From Streptomyces xanthophaeus (GTDB taxonomy: Bacteria > Actinomycetota > Actinomycetes > Streptomycetales > Streptomycetaceae), in contig NZ_KL647133.1 of NCBI RefSeq assembly GCF_000725805.1, positions 62,001 to 126,000 on the forward strand: a DNA stretch of 64,000 bases. The letters are read 5' to 3'. This document shows, piece by piece, positions 17,301 through 26,400 of the stretch. The notes beneath the pieces were generated by a model. The model saw only the letters and a list, made by a program, of their open reading frames with translations, was not told where the DNA came from and searched no databases. The position numbers were made by a program, and so were the translations under genes. Every line of letters begins with the position of its first letter. Position 1 is the first letter of the stretch.

Positions 17301-18259
17301 ACTGGCTGTACGGGGAGGCCGCCTGCCTGTTGGCATGCGTACGGCAGCAGGCGGCCGCGGGCTCGGTGGCGCAGGCCGCGGACCTCCTGTGGGCGGCGAA
17401 GGACCTGGCCGACGCGGGAGCGGACGCGAGCCAGTACGAGACCACCGCCACGGCCGTACGGGAAGCGGCGCGGGCGGCGGGCGACGCGCGCGCGGAGGCC
17501 CGTGCCCGGATCGCCTACGCCTCGCTGCTCCTGACATCCGGGCGGTTCGAGCAGGCCGACCAGGAGGCGCGGATCGCGGTGGAGCTGGCCCGCGCCAGCG
17601 GCGATCCGCTCCCGGTGGGGGCGGGTCTGCACGACCGTGGGGTCATCGCGGCCTACCAGAACCGGCACGCGGAGGCCGAACGGTTCCTGACCGAGGGGCT
17701 CGCGGCGTACCGCGCCGACGGGAACCGGCTCGGCGAGGCTGGCGTCCTGAGCGTCCTCTCCCGGGTTCGCGTGGACGTGGGCGGGCCATCCGACGGCATC
17801 GAGCCTGCCCGCCGGGCGCTGGCCATCTTCAGCTCCATGGGCCTCACCTTGCGGGAAGCCAACTGCCGCTACGCACTGGGCATCGCGCTCACCCAGGCCG
17901 ACCGCCCGGCCGAGGCGCTCGAGGAACTGTCCAAGGCGCTGACGCTCTTCCAAGAACACCAACAGCGGCTGTGGGAGGGAATGACCAATTTCCGGATGGC
18001 CGAAGCCCATCTCGCCGCCCGCCGGTACGAAGCCGCCGCACTGCACGCGGAACGCGCCCTCGCCCTGGGCAGTATCGGAGGCGAGCGGCGCCGGGCCGGT
18101 GTCCTCACCGTGCTGGGCCGGGCCTGGGACCGCCTCGGACGGAACGAAGAGGCCAGGGTGTGCTGGAGCGAGGCGCTGAGCATTTATGAGCGGGTGGGAG
18201 GCCGACCGGAGACGGCCGACCTGCGAGACCTGGCCACGTCGGGGCTCATCGCCGTATGA
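14378..18259 (+). CDS. TPR - SARP/BTAD - NB-ARC - TPR regulator fusion
   Basis: This 1293-aa protein begins with about 330 residues of helical TPR-like repeats of the sort found as the third partner of Trypco-trypsin operons. From Met330 (15365) it continues as a complete SARP regulator. There is a DNA-binding winged helix (LRFSVLGPVRIWRDNELLPS), a BTAD domain, an NB-ARC ATPase (Walker A FAGVGKTTLA, RRLLVLLDNA, SRVRMM, GFLPLAIRIAA) and C-terminal TPRs. AfsR-type proteins start where Met330 lies, so either a fusion joined two genes or Met330 is an internal start that yields a normal SARP. ATP-dependent oligomerisation would control DNA binding. A hairpin terminator follows at 18262. Confidence 0.8.
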   Translation: MTTAWQEAATHAERALRGDLAARRLAQAAVAELRTQPPPLHRPQFGRDLGYLAALLDTLDLLEESHRLIEHVVGRIFLDPASADLSHEGRNNLAVALADRGELTAAAALLSTMVVFPRPGGTRSSLEAARTLANVAAIKLRQGASAGAGQTAGQALQLLPRGEQSEDGLDVRLLTESVLAAVARLERRHEDADRWVDAIAETARQLTRLLGGDHPKGLAALITLARAEFESAKAVNDSERMERATDVLAVTAQKASATLGPRHPLALSALANLATTEFESARTNQDEPRLQGARALVAAAVRPSADERRDITRKRGLADVSRGPRSTAAMLRFSVLGPVRIWRDNELLPSGTPQQRALLAALLLREGRTATAPELIDAIWGEDPPQQALATIRTYAARLRKTLDPGLLVSESGGYAIRTPADSLDLGIARHLAADADRARAAGDHALARTLIARALDLWDGEPLTGVPGPHADTERTRLVEWRLQLLEIRIDLDLQAGRHAETVSELIALTSVHPLRERLRELLMLALYRSGRQPDALAVYADTRRLLADELGVDPTPELITLHGRILRDDPELASPMASRTAITTTLVIAPPAQLPATVPDFTGRDALIAELRGILSGAGGSKRVLALSAFAGVGKTTLAVHVAHAARPDFPDGQLYVDLQGNAPRPAEPGTVLAAFLRALGAADDAIPDALAERSALFRSMLDSRRLLVLLDNARDAAQVQPLLPGTGRSAVIITSRVRMMALPGAHLVDLDVMSPEEARLLFTRIVGQERVAAERQAALDVVGACGFLPLAIRIAASRLAARRTWTVSVLAAKLADERRRLDELQAGDLAVKAAFELGYGQLEPSQARAFRLLGLADGPDISLPAAAAVLDLPEYETEDLLESLVDTSLLESAAPGRYRYHDLVRLYARACAERDEQPASEQAAALSRLVDFYLATAAAVYALERPGDRLLEHLSVARRSGLDFEDGSEAVDWLYGEAACLLACVRQQAAAGSVAQAADLLWAAKDLADAGADASQYETTATAVREAARAAGDARAEARARIAYASLLLTSGRFEQADQEARIAVELARASGDPLPVGAGLHDRGVIAAYQNRHAEAERFLTEGLAAYRADGNRLGEAGVLSVLSRVRVDVGGPSDGIEPARRALAIFSSMGLTLREANCRYALGIALTQADRPAEALEELSKALTLFQEHQQRLWEGMTNFRMAEAHLAARRYEAAALHAERALALGSIGGERRRAGVLTVLGRAWDRLGRNEEARVCWSEALSIYERVGGRPETADLRDLATSGLIAV

Positions 18260-18261
18260 CG

Positions 18262-18296
18262 GTTTGGGGGACACCGATACTGAAGTTCCCCCAAAC
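18262..18296 (+). terminator. intrinsic terminator after the SARP-fusion operon
   Basis: GTTTGGGGGA (18262-18271) pairs perfectly with TCCCCCAAAC (18287-18296) around a 15-base loop, three bases after the stop codon. Confidence 0.65.
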
Positions 18297-18563
18297 AGAC
18301 ACAGTGGCGTGTGCCGGTGGGCTGGGCCGGGGTGGACGGTGACGCATGAAGTTCCCCAAAGCCGGGTATCCGAGGCCTCTTACACAGCTCGGTGCTGCAG
18401 CCAAGTGCTTCGAAGGTGGCTGCTCCCAGCTGCTTCACGGGCGTTGTGACGTGCACGGACGCGTTGCGGAGGTGGAGAGCCTCAGCGTCGGCCGGCTTCC
18501 CTGGGAAGCGTGGTGCGGGGGCGTGGGCGGCCGGGCGTTTGCGCTCCGTCGCCCGCGCCCCGC

Positions 18564-18875
18564 TCACTGCTGGCTGAGCATCACCGCCAGGGCGGGGCGC
18601 CGCAGGGTACGGGACGTTTGGGGTAGGTGGTGTGCCTGCCCGACAGGCAGCGACAGCGCCACGCACTCGGGTGCCGAGCCAAGGGGCGTGGGCACCGCCG
18701 CGCAGACTGTGCCGAGGGCGTACTCCCTGAGGTCGAGTGCGAGTTCCGTGTCGGACATATGGTCGAGTCGGTGGAACAGGGCCCGCTCTGACGTGATCGT
18801 GTGGAAGGTGAGGCGCTGGATGTGGTGGCGCGCCCCGTAAGGCTCAGCCTGCCGCCGCGGGACGGGGCGGAACAT
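18564..18875 (-). CDS. hypothetical small protein or gene remnant
   Basis: This minus-strand frame (up to 103 aa) has strongly GC-biased third positions, as real genes here do. Its middle reads ITSERALFHRLDHMSDTELA, then LDLREYALGTVCAAV. I recognise no domain and no clear ribosome binding site; an internal ATG in HMSDTE is an alternative start. It may be the C-terminal remnant of a larger gene. The surrounding gap (18297-19442) otherwise holds nothing I can support, except that 19130-19440 is markedly AT-richer and should contain the promoter of the next operon. Confidence 0.3.
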   Translation of the reverse strand: MFRPVPRRQAEPYGARHHIQRLTFHTITSERALFHRLDHMSDTELALDLREYALGTVCAAVPTPLGSAPECVALSLPVGQAHHLPQTSRTLRRPALAVMLSQQ

Positions 18876-19442
18876 ACCTTTCGTTGTCCGACAGCCTTGG
18901 CCAGTTCATCCAATGCATTGCCGCAACGCTGCGCGTGCAGTGCGATCGCCATTCCAAGGCTAACCAGGCCGTCGTCCTCCGCCGCCGGTTGCGCCGACGG
19001 ATCCGCGGGCCCTTGGGTGGCGTCCCGGAGCTCGAAGAGGTTGCATGGCCGCCAGACAACGGGGCTCGGCTAAAAAACCCAAGCCGGCTCCCGGCGCCAG
19101 CCCGGCCCTCACCGGGCGACACGCCATGAGAGTGACAATGTTTGCATTTGGCGGTCTACTCTGAAGCGCAGTTCTGTAACTTTGTCCGATAGTATTTCGA
19201 AATCTTTAAGCCACTCGTTAGTCAAATTCGACGGCCGGGATTGATTCAGGCAGATCGTTGCAGTTGGCTGGGGCCAGCGCGAATCGTGATCCACTTGCCT
19301 CAATGTCGGGTGAATCATGGCTGATTGATGTCGCACACCTTCGACTGTTATCGGCCAAGAACGCCGTTTCGATTGTTCGCCGCAATTTGACCCCCCACTC
19401 TGATCTCTCGAATTCGGCGACGAAGCGGGTGGGGGTGCGGGC

Positions 19443-19886
19443 ATGACCGAAGCGTTCAACGTCCTCGAGGTGGCGACCAGTGGCGCGGGGGTGCTGGCGG
19501 CCGAGATGGCCAGGTCGGGCTGGCAGGGTGTGCGCGACGCATTGGTCGCGTTCTTCCGGGGAGGCAACGAGGGGACAGCCGCAGACGAGCTTCGCGTGCT
19601 GGATCTCCACCAGGTCCGGCTGGTGGAGACCCCGGAGGCGGAACGCGAGCGGGTGCGCGAGGAGATCTGCGGAGAGCTGTTCATTCAGCTGAAGGGCTTC
19701 CTCGCGAAGTACCCCGACACCGCCGTCGACCTCATGGCGCTTGTACGTGAGCGGCAGCGGGCCAACGGTGAAGGAAACTCGGGGCCGCGGATGGTAGCGG
19801 AGAACAACACGAACAGCCAGGTCGTCATGACCGGAAATTCGATCTTCGGTGGCAGCTTCACCTATCGGGCGGAGGAGTCCAAGTGA
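19443..19886 (+). CDS. small helical protein with C-terminal amyloid-signalling-like motif
   Basis: This 147-aa protein has a helical first part (about residues 1-105, hydrophobic near AGVLAAEMARSGWQGVRDAL). It resembles the short actinobacterial proteins placed before STAND-type genes, whose domain is thought to act on membranes. After a linker the tail reads NNTNSQVVMTGNSIFGGSFT, a pattern like bacterial amyloid signalling sequences (Asn-rich lead, VV, then G-S-I/V-F with Gly). A similar motif occurs near the N-terminus of the next gene's product (GNHNAFVVAALGSVFLSTG). The stop overlaps the next start (ATGA). Suggested role: effector triggered by templated fibril formation. The motif match is my reading, not a profile hit. 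Confidence 0.55.
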   Translation: MTEAFNVLEVATSGAGVLAAEMARSGWQGVRDALVAFFRGGNEGTAADELRVLDLHQVRLVETPEAERERVREEICGELFIQLKGFLAKYPDTAVDLMALVRERQRANGEGNSGPRMVAENNTNSQVVMTGNSIFGGSFTYRAEESK

Positions 19887-22099
19887 CGGCTGCCTTCGAC
19901 GACGGAATCCCGGACTGGGTGCGCCCCCAGCGCTCTGGGCAGCGCCAGTCGGCGGACACCCCTGAGCCGGCCGAGCCCACCGGCCCACTGGAGAAGGACA
20001 CCGGCCATCCGAACGGCGCAGACGTGTCCGGGCATACGCCCACGGCCGATGGGAAAGGCGCAGACACGGGTGCGCCAGAGGGCGACGGGGAAGTATCGCC
20101 GCCTGGGCTGAAAGTGTCCGGCAACCACAATGCGTTCGTTGTGGCTGCCCTCGGGTCCGTGTTCCTGTCGACGGGCAAGCAGCCACTCACCGTCATCGAC
20201 CTATCTGCGTTCGAGCTGAGGGCGGCCAGCCAGGGGTGGGTGTCCAAGGATGCGGACGATCTGCCCGTTACCGCTGCCGACGAGGCCGCCAAGGTGCTTT
20301 CTGTACCGGGCAACGCTCTGACCGTCATCGCCGGCGCTCCGGAGTACGGCAAGCGGACCACCGGTATCCGGGCCCTGTGGCGGACAGCGCGTTCGCGGGT
20401 GGCCAGGGACGGCTCCATGGAGCTGAAGGAGATTGAGCCCGACTGGGAGGATCCAGCGGAGCCGGATTGCTCCGTACTGCCCGACGCGGCCAACACCGGA
20501 TACCTGCTGGACGTCGAAAATGAGATGGCCGGTTGGGCGAACCCGGACCGGGTGGCTGGCGCATTGGCCGTCCATGCGGAGAAGTTGGCGAAGGTCGGAT
20601 CATGTCTGGTCGTGATCGCCGATGAGAGGGTCTGGCCTCAGGGAGCCGCGCATACCGCGGCCCTTGTCCGCGTGAAGAATAGGCCGTCGGCCCAGTTGGT
20701 GGCCCGTACTCACTTGGAGTACGTATACGACCTGCCCGGCCGGGCCGATCTCGTCACCGCCGATCGCACCAACCTCGAGGCGGGCCCGGCCGCCCGGTTG
20801 CTGACTGTTGAGTCCACACCGGCGGACGGAGCCCGGCTGGCCGCCCTCCTGGCGGCTGCGGACGGCTCGCCGGAGAGCATCGAGACGGCGGTGAGCAGGT
20901 TCCAGGAGTGGTCCACCGACGTCAGCGCGGTGTTCGCGGCTACGACGCAGATGCCCGAGGACCGGGCGCTGCTCATTGCCGCAATCTTCCTCAGCGGCGA
21001 AGACGCCCTCGCGATTCAGGAGGGCGCCCGGGCGCTGCTGGGAGACCAGGGGGAGGACGGCGTCCGCGAGATCCTCACCGGGCCGGACCTCAGCGACCGG
21101 CTCAAATCGGTCAAGGCAAGGGTGTCGGGCCGGCAGGCATCTTTCGACCACCGGCCGGGTTACACCAGGGCGGTGCTCCTGCACCTGTGGCACCAGCGTC
21201 CCGACATCCACACCCCTCTACTGCGCTGGCTGGACCGGTTGGTGGCGGACCGGGCCGGCGGCACGAAACGCTTGGAGAAGATCAGTGATCTGCTGGTCGA
21301 GCTGGCCATCGCCGAGAACGACATCCGCGTGGTGGAGACCATCAAGAGCTGGATTGGGGTCAGCACCGACGAACGGCACCTGCGACTGATCGCCAGTGTC
21401 CTGAGCCGAACTGCGCAGGCCGACAGACTGGGCCCTGCCGTCCGGGCGAAACTCCTCGACTGGGCACAGGACGGGCAGGAATCTGTTGCCCGGGTGGTGG
21501 CTCTGGTCTGTCAGAGCGACTTCGCCCAGCATTACCCCCGGCAGGCACTGGTGCGCATCCAGCACATCCTGGGAAGGGCCGAGCGGGACACCGCTGTCAC
21601 GGAGGCGGACGCGGCGCTGCGGGCCATGGCGGCCACGGAGAAGCAGTTGCCCACCGTCTGGCGCATGGTCAACTCCTGGGCTGCCAAGCGAGGCAACACC
21701 GCCGGGAGCCGGGCGTTCCTCGCAGTCATCGACCCACAGACCGACCCGTACGCCTTGCAGGTCACCCTTGCCTCGGCCGCGGCTGACCCAGTCGTTGCGG
21801 ATGCACTGGTCACCGGGTGGAGCACCGCGCTGGAGAACCGAGCTGTCGATCCGGAGTGCCGGGCGCTGATCGACCGGTGGGCCCATGCGCGGGCGGACGG
21901 CACTGTGCCTCGTGAGCACGTCACGGAGATCCTCGGGCGGGTCATCTCCCGGTACCTGACGGCCGCGCCGGTCTCTGCGCTGCTGATCGGCGAGCCGGGC
22001 GTTGCCTACGACGCCGCGGTGATCGAATTGCGGGCCGACCTGAGGCAGATTTCGCAGGTCGGTCCGTGGTCGGCAACCGATGGCAGCCGGGAGCCGTAA
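19883..22099 (+). CDS. large protein with amyloid-like motif and degenerate P-loop
   Basis: This 738-aa protein has a disordered Pro/Asp/Gly-rich N-terminus (about residues 1-75). The motif GNHNAFVVAALGSVFLSTG (about 78-96) resembles the tail of the preceding protein. A possible nucleotide-binding core follows, with VIAGAPEYGKRTTGIRALW as a degenerate Walker A and SCLVVIADERVW as a possible Walker B. The remaining 450 residues are helical and repeat-like without a named family. In known actinobacterial systems a sensor ATPase with an N-terminal amyloid motif nucleates a small effector carrying the partner motif; the order here fits. The following gene begins four bases after the stop. Function is inferred. 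Confidence 0.5.
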   Translation: MTAAFDDGIPDWVRPQRSGQRQSADTPEPAEPTGPLEKDTGHPNGADVSGHTPTADGKGADTGAPEGDGEVSPPGLKVSGNHNAFVVAALGSVFLSTGKQPLTVIDLSAFELRAASQGWVSKDADDLPVTAADEAAKVLSVPGNALTVIAGAPEYGKRTTGIRALWRTARSRVARDGSMELKEIEPDWEDPAEPDCSVLPDAANTGYLLDVENEMAGWANPDRVAGALAVHAEKLAKVGSCLVVIADERVWPQGAAHTAALVRVKNRPSAQLVARTHLEYVYDLPGRADLVTADRTNLEAGPAARLLTVESTPADGARLAALLAAADGSPESIETAVSRFQEWSTDVSAVFAATTQMPEDRALLIAAIFLSGEDALAIQEGARALLGDQGEDGVREILTGPDLSDRLKSVKARVSGRQASFDHRPGYTRAVLLHLWHQRPDIHTPLLRWLDRLVADRAGGTKRLEKISDLLVELAIAENDIRVVETIKSWIGVSTDERHLRLIASVLSRTAQADRLGPAVRAKLLDWAQDGQESVARVVALVCQSDFAQHYPRQALVRIQHILGRAERDTAVTEADAALRAMAATEKQLPTVWRMVNSWAAKRGNTAGSRAFLAVIDPQTDPYALQVTLASAAADPVVADALVTGWSTALENRAVDPECRALIDRWAHARADGTVPREHVTEILGRVISRYLTAAPVSALLIGEPGVAYDAAVIELRADLRQISQVGPWSATDGSREP

Positions 22100-22102
22100 A
22101 TC

Positions 22103-22891
22103 GTGGGTTGGAGAAAGCAGAATCCGCCCGACCCGCGGGGTGAAGTCCAGGCTCTGTTGGAGCGCTTCGAGGCCCGGCTGGACAGCGCGCACGAGGGCAT
22201 CGCCTTCCAGGTGGTCTTCCACGCGCGGGTCCGGAACGCCGGCCTGGCCTTGGGGGATGCGGACGGGGCGGCTCGTGCCGTCCGCATCGCCTTGAGACAC
22301 GAGGCGGCAGATTTCCTCCGGCAGCAGTCCGCGACAGACCTCCACTCTGTTCAGGACCTGCTGGCACGCGAAATGGCGCGGAGTCATACGCTGGTCGATC
22401 CTGAGATCCGGTACGACGCGCGCGTGGACGTGGCGTTGCTGCCGGGGGACCAGGCTGCCGTGGAGGCGCTGTTGGCCTCCCAGCGCGAGCAGTCAAAGGC
22501 CACGGCTATCCGGCGGCAGGAACTCGAGGATCTCGCCGAGGAGCTCTCCGACCCCGCCGGGGTCATGGCGCGCTGGGTCACGACCGACGCAACCGACTGG
22601 GCAAAGCGCTCGGGCGAGGCCAAGAGTCTCGCCGAGCTGTTCGCCGGCTACCGGCCACCAGGGCGTCACGGCGTCGAGTACGCACTGGTGGAAGCGGTTC
22701 GGGAGTTCTTGGCCTCCTTCCCTGAGCCAGCACAGAAACAGATGGTCTACGGGCTCCTCAGCGCAGGAATGCAGAGGGCCGAGCGGCCCGCCCACGCGGC
22801 AAGGGTCGAGGAGATCGCAGATGCAATCACAGAGATACCGGCGCCATCTGGAGCGCCAGATGAACACCGCAATGCCCCGCGGCACTTCTGA
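22103..22891 (+). CDS. hypothetical third protein of the amyloid-motif operon
   Basis: This 262-aa protein starts with GTG, four bases after the preceding stop, so it is co-transcribed. It is soluble and largely helical, with a central segment (VDPEIRYDARVDVALLPGDQ) followed by a long charged helix (about 130-165) rich in Glu, Arg and Gln. The middle reminds me weakly of SPFH/band-7 proteins, but I would not name it. No catalytic motif is visible. Its consistent linkage with the two preceding genes would be the first thing to establish. Confidence 0.5.
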   Translation: MGWRKQNPPDPRGEVQALLERFEARLDSAHEGIAFQVVFHARVRNAGLALGDADGAARAVRIALRHEAADFLRQQSATDLHSVQDLLAREMARSHTLVDPEIRYDARVDVALLPGDQAAVEALLASQREQSKATAIRRQELEDLAEELSDPAGVMARWVTTDATDWAKRSGEAKSLAELFAGYRPPGRHGVEYALVEAVREFLASFPEPAQKQMVYGLLSAGMQRAERPAHAARVEEIADAITEIPAPSGAPDEHRNAPRHF

Positions 22892-23194
22892 GGCCCGGCG
22901 GTGAAGGTAACCAGCGCGTTCTGGCGCTGGACGCTTTCGCCGCGGACCAGCTTCTTTGCCTGGAGGCTCTCCAGGGCCAGCCGCGGCACCATCTCATTCG
23001 ACGTCGCCTGGAGGGAGATCCGCCTCCGCCGGCACCCGGAGGAGGTTTCCTATCGGAAGGCGGGACACCTTCCCCCACGACCTCGGCCGGATGCCTGATC
23101 CAAGCACAGGCCCAACTGAGCCGCGAAACGCACCACAGAGCCAGAAGCCAAACACGCCGAATGACGAGCAGTAGGACGATCGGGTGGGAGGCGC

Positions 23195-23345
23195 GAGTGC
23201 CGAAGGCGGTTGCCCGGAGATTGTTGCGGACGGCCGTGAGGGGTCGCGGTCGCGGTTGAGGCGGAGCTTGTTGGTCAGAAGTACGGCCCAGCGGCTTTGG
23301 GCCGTACTGATCCACATGCCAGTGCCTGTGGAGCTGTAGAGGGCC
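23195..23345 (-). pseudogene. serine hydrolase (beta-lactamase family) C-terminal scrap
   Basis: The minus strand reads STGTGMWISTAQSRWAVLL then TNKLRLNRDRDP, and after a frameshift PLTAVRNNLRATAFG. This is the familiar end of class C beta-lactamase-like esterases (TGTS.W..P...W..LLTN). Nothing of the catalytic part remains. The rest of the 22892-23493 gap shows no supportable gene. Confidence 0.5.
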
Positions 23346-23493
23346 GACTCCTGTTCGGTTTCTGCGCCCCGGCGGGCGCCAGGAGAACCGTCAACACCGA
23401 TAGTCGTTGGGCCAAGGTGGCTGAAAATAGACTGAGTTGATGTGGTCCCATGCACCTGGCATGCCTGACATACTCCTTGGATCATGATCGGCA

Positions 23494-26400
23494 GTGCGTG
23501 GGGGTGCGGCAGTGACGCAGGAGCAGTTTGACTGGCTCTCGGAGGCCATATCGACCTTCGGTGCGTCGTGCAAGGACATGGTGCTCGGTCCGGGTGACCC
23601 GGAGGCGTCTATCCGCCCGCCGTTGCAGAAGCTCCTGGAGACCGTGGGTAGTCACGACGCCATGGACGGTGTCCTGTGGCACTCCGAAACGCCTCTGCGT
23701 GACGTGGGTGTGCGCCCCGACTATGCGGTCGAGGTGCATGGCGACATCGTCGGCTACATCGAGGTCAAGCGTCCTGGCCACCCTGTTGATCCGGAGAAGT
23801 TCACCGGGCGTAACAAGAAGCAGTGGGAGCGCCTGCGCGATCTGCCGAACGTGCTCTACACAAATGGTACGGAATGGCGGCTCTTCCGCACCGGAGAGCT
23901 GATCGGCTCCCCGGTCATCTTCGAGGGGGATTTGGCTGCTGCGGGACGCTCGTTGGCCGCCCGTGAGCCTGCCGCGTTCAGTAGTCTCCTGCGAACCTTC
24001 CTGCACTGGGTTCCCGAGCCGATCCGTCAAGCCTCCGCACTGGTCCGACGCACTGCCCCGCTGTGCCGCCTTCTGCGGGCGGCCGTCCTGGAACAACTGG
24101 ACTTCGAGGGGCAGTATGCGGCGGAAGGCGCGCGTCCCGAGGAGTTGCGTTTCACCGGGCTGAAGAACGACTGGCGCAGACTGCTCTTTCCGACAGCGGA
24201 CGATGCGACGTTCGCTGATGGATACGCCCAGACGGTGACCTTCGCGCTGCTGCTCGCGCGCACGGAGGGCATCTCCCTGAAGGGGGTGGGGCTGCATGAG
24301 GTCGGCCGGCGCCTGGATGCCGGACATGCCCTGATGGGTAAAGCTCTCCAGCTCCTGACCGACAACATCACGGTGAGCTTCGAGGTCAGCCTCGACCTGC
24401 TCATCCAAGTCATCGACGCGGTCGACTGGGCCGCGATTCGCAAGGGCCGCAGGGACGCGTACCTGCACCTGTACGAGTCGTTCCTGGAGGTGTATGACGA
24501 GAAGCTGCGGCAGAAAAGCGGCTCGTACTACACCCCGCGCGAAGTGGTCGAGGAGATGGTGCGCCTCACTGAGGACGTGCTGCGTACCCGCCTGGGGCGT
24601 GCGGACGGCTACGCGGACGAGAGCGTGCGAATCGTCGATCCGGCTATGGGGACCGGCACGTACCTTCACGCGGTCATCGAGCATGTCGCCGCTTGGACAG
24701 CGGAGAACATCGGACCGGGGGCGACACCGGACGCGATTGGCAGTCTGGCGAAGCGCCTGATCGGTTTCGAGCTGCAGATGGGCCCCTTCGCTGTCGCGGA
24801 ACTACGGGCTTCGGACCTGCTCAAGCGGCATCAAGCAGTTGCACCGCCGGACGGCCTGAAGCTGTTCGTCACCGACACATTGGACGACCCCTACCTGGCT
24901 GAGGAATCTCTCGCCTCGACATACGGCGTTATATCGGAGTCCCGTAAGCGGGCGAACGAGGTGAAAGCCAAGACGCCCGTCACCGTCGCGATCGGTAATC
25001 CGCCCTACGACGACAAGGCCAAGGGGCGCGGCGGCTGGATCGAGAAGGGAACCTCCGCTCAGGGCATTGCCCCCATCGAGGCCTTCAAGTGGTCCGGCAA
25101 CGGTCGCTATGAGCACGTGCTCAAGAACCTGTATGTCTACTTCTGGCGCTGGGCGACATGGAAGGTATTCGACGCCCATCCGCAGGACCAGCAGGGGGTC
25201 GTATGCTTCATCACCCCCTCCGGCTTCACCACCGGACCGGGCGGGCGCGGCATGCGGAACTACCTGCGGCGCACCTGTGACGAGGGCTGGATCATCGACC
25301 TGTCTCCGGAAGGGCACCGCCCAGACGTGGCCAGTCGGATCTTCCCCGGCGTCGCCCAGCCGCTGGCCATTTGCATCTTCGTCCGCAGCAAGGACACCGA
25401 CCCTGCGCGGCCAGCCCGTATCCACTACCGCGCTGTGCACGGCAAGCGGGCAGTCAAGTACCGCCAGCTCAAAGAGATCCGACTGGACGATGACGGTTGG
25501 CAGGACACGCACACGGATGCCATCCGCCCCTTCCGCCCGACCACCGAGACGGGGTGGGAGGACTACCCCGCTCTCGACGATCTTTTCCGTTGGGGAAACC
25601 CGGGCATCAAGGCCAACCGCTCGTGGGTGAACGGCCCGAGCAAGCAGGTACTTGAGAAGCGATGGGCACGGCTGATCCATGAGGACGACCTGGTCAAGAA
25701 GGCGGAACTACTCAAGGAGACAGAAGACCGTTCGCTGCACGCCAGCAGGGCTCCGTTGTACGGACAGCCTGAGCACCTCCGGCCACTCGCGGCCGAAACA
25801 GACCTGACGCCTGACGTGGTACCCATCGCTATGCGCAGCTTCGACCGCCAGTGGCTGATCTCTGACAGCCGTGTCGTCGACCGCCCCCGACCTGAGTTGT
25901 GGGAAGCCATGCGGCCGGGTCAGCTCTTCCTGAACCAGCAGTCCTCGCATGAGATCGAGACCGGGCCAGCGATCGTCGCTACCGCTTTGCTCCCCGACAC
26001 CCACCACTTCAACGGCCGCGGTGGCAAGATCATGCCGATCCTCCATCCAGACGGCACCCCCAACGTGCACCCTCGCCTCCTCACGTACCTCGCTGGCGAA
26101 CTCGGCCTGGACCACATCACGGTGCACGATCTGGCTGCGTACGCGGCGGCTGTCGCCGGCCACGCCGGATTCACCAAGCGGTTCACCGAAGAACTCCTCA
26201 CCCCGGGCGTGCGGCTTCCGCTCACCCGTGATCCCGCCATGTGGCATGAGGCGGTACAACTGGGCAGCCAGCTCTTGTGGGCCTCGACCTACGGGGAACG
26301 GTACGTCGATCCGGAAGACGGTCGGCTAGCCGGCGACGTCCTCTTCCCGCAGGGTGATCCACGCCGGCTCCGATACGACCAGCACATCGGGACGGAAGTT

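Noticed and set aside
19258..19446. 62-codon frame ending in ATGA overlap with the gene at 19443
   Set aside because: Lies in the AT-richer promoter region and lacks a ribosome site and coding bias.
22901..23098. 65-codon GTG frame after the amyloid-motif operon
   Set aside because: No coding bias or motif; sits in a region with gene scraps.
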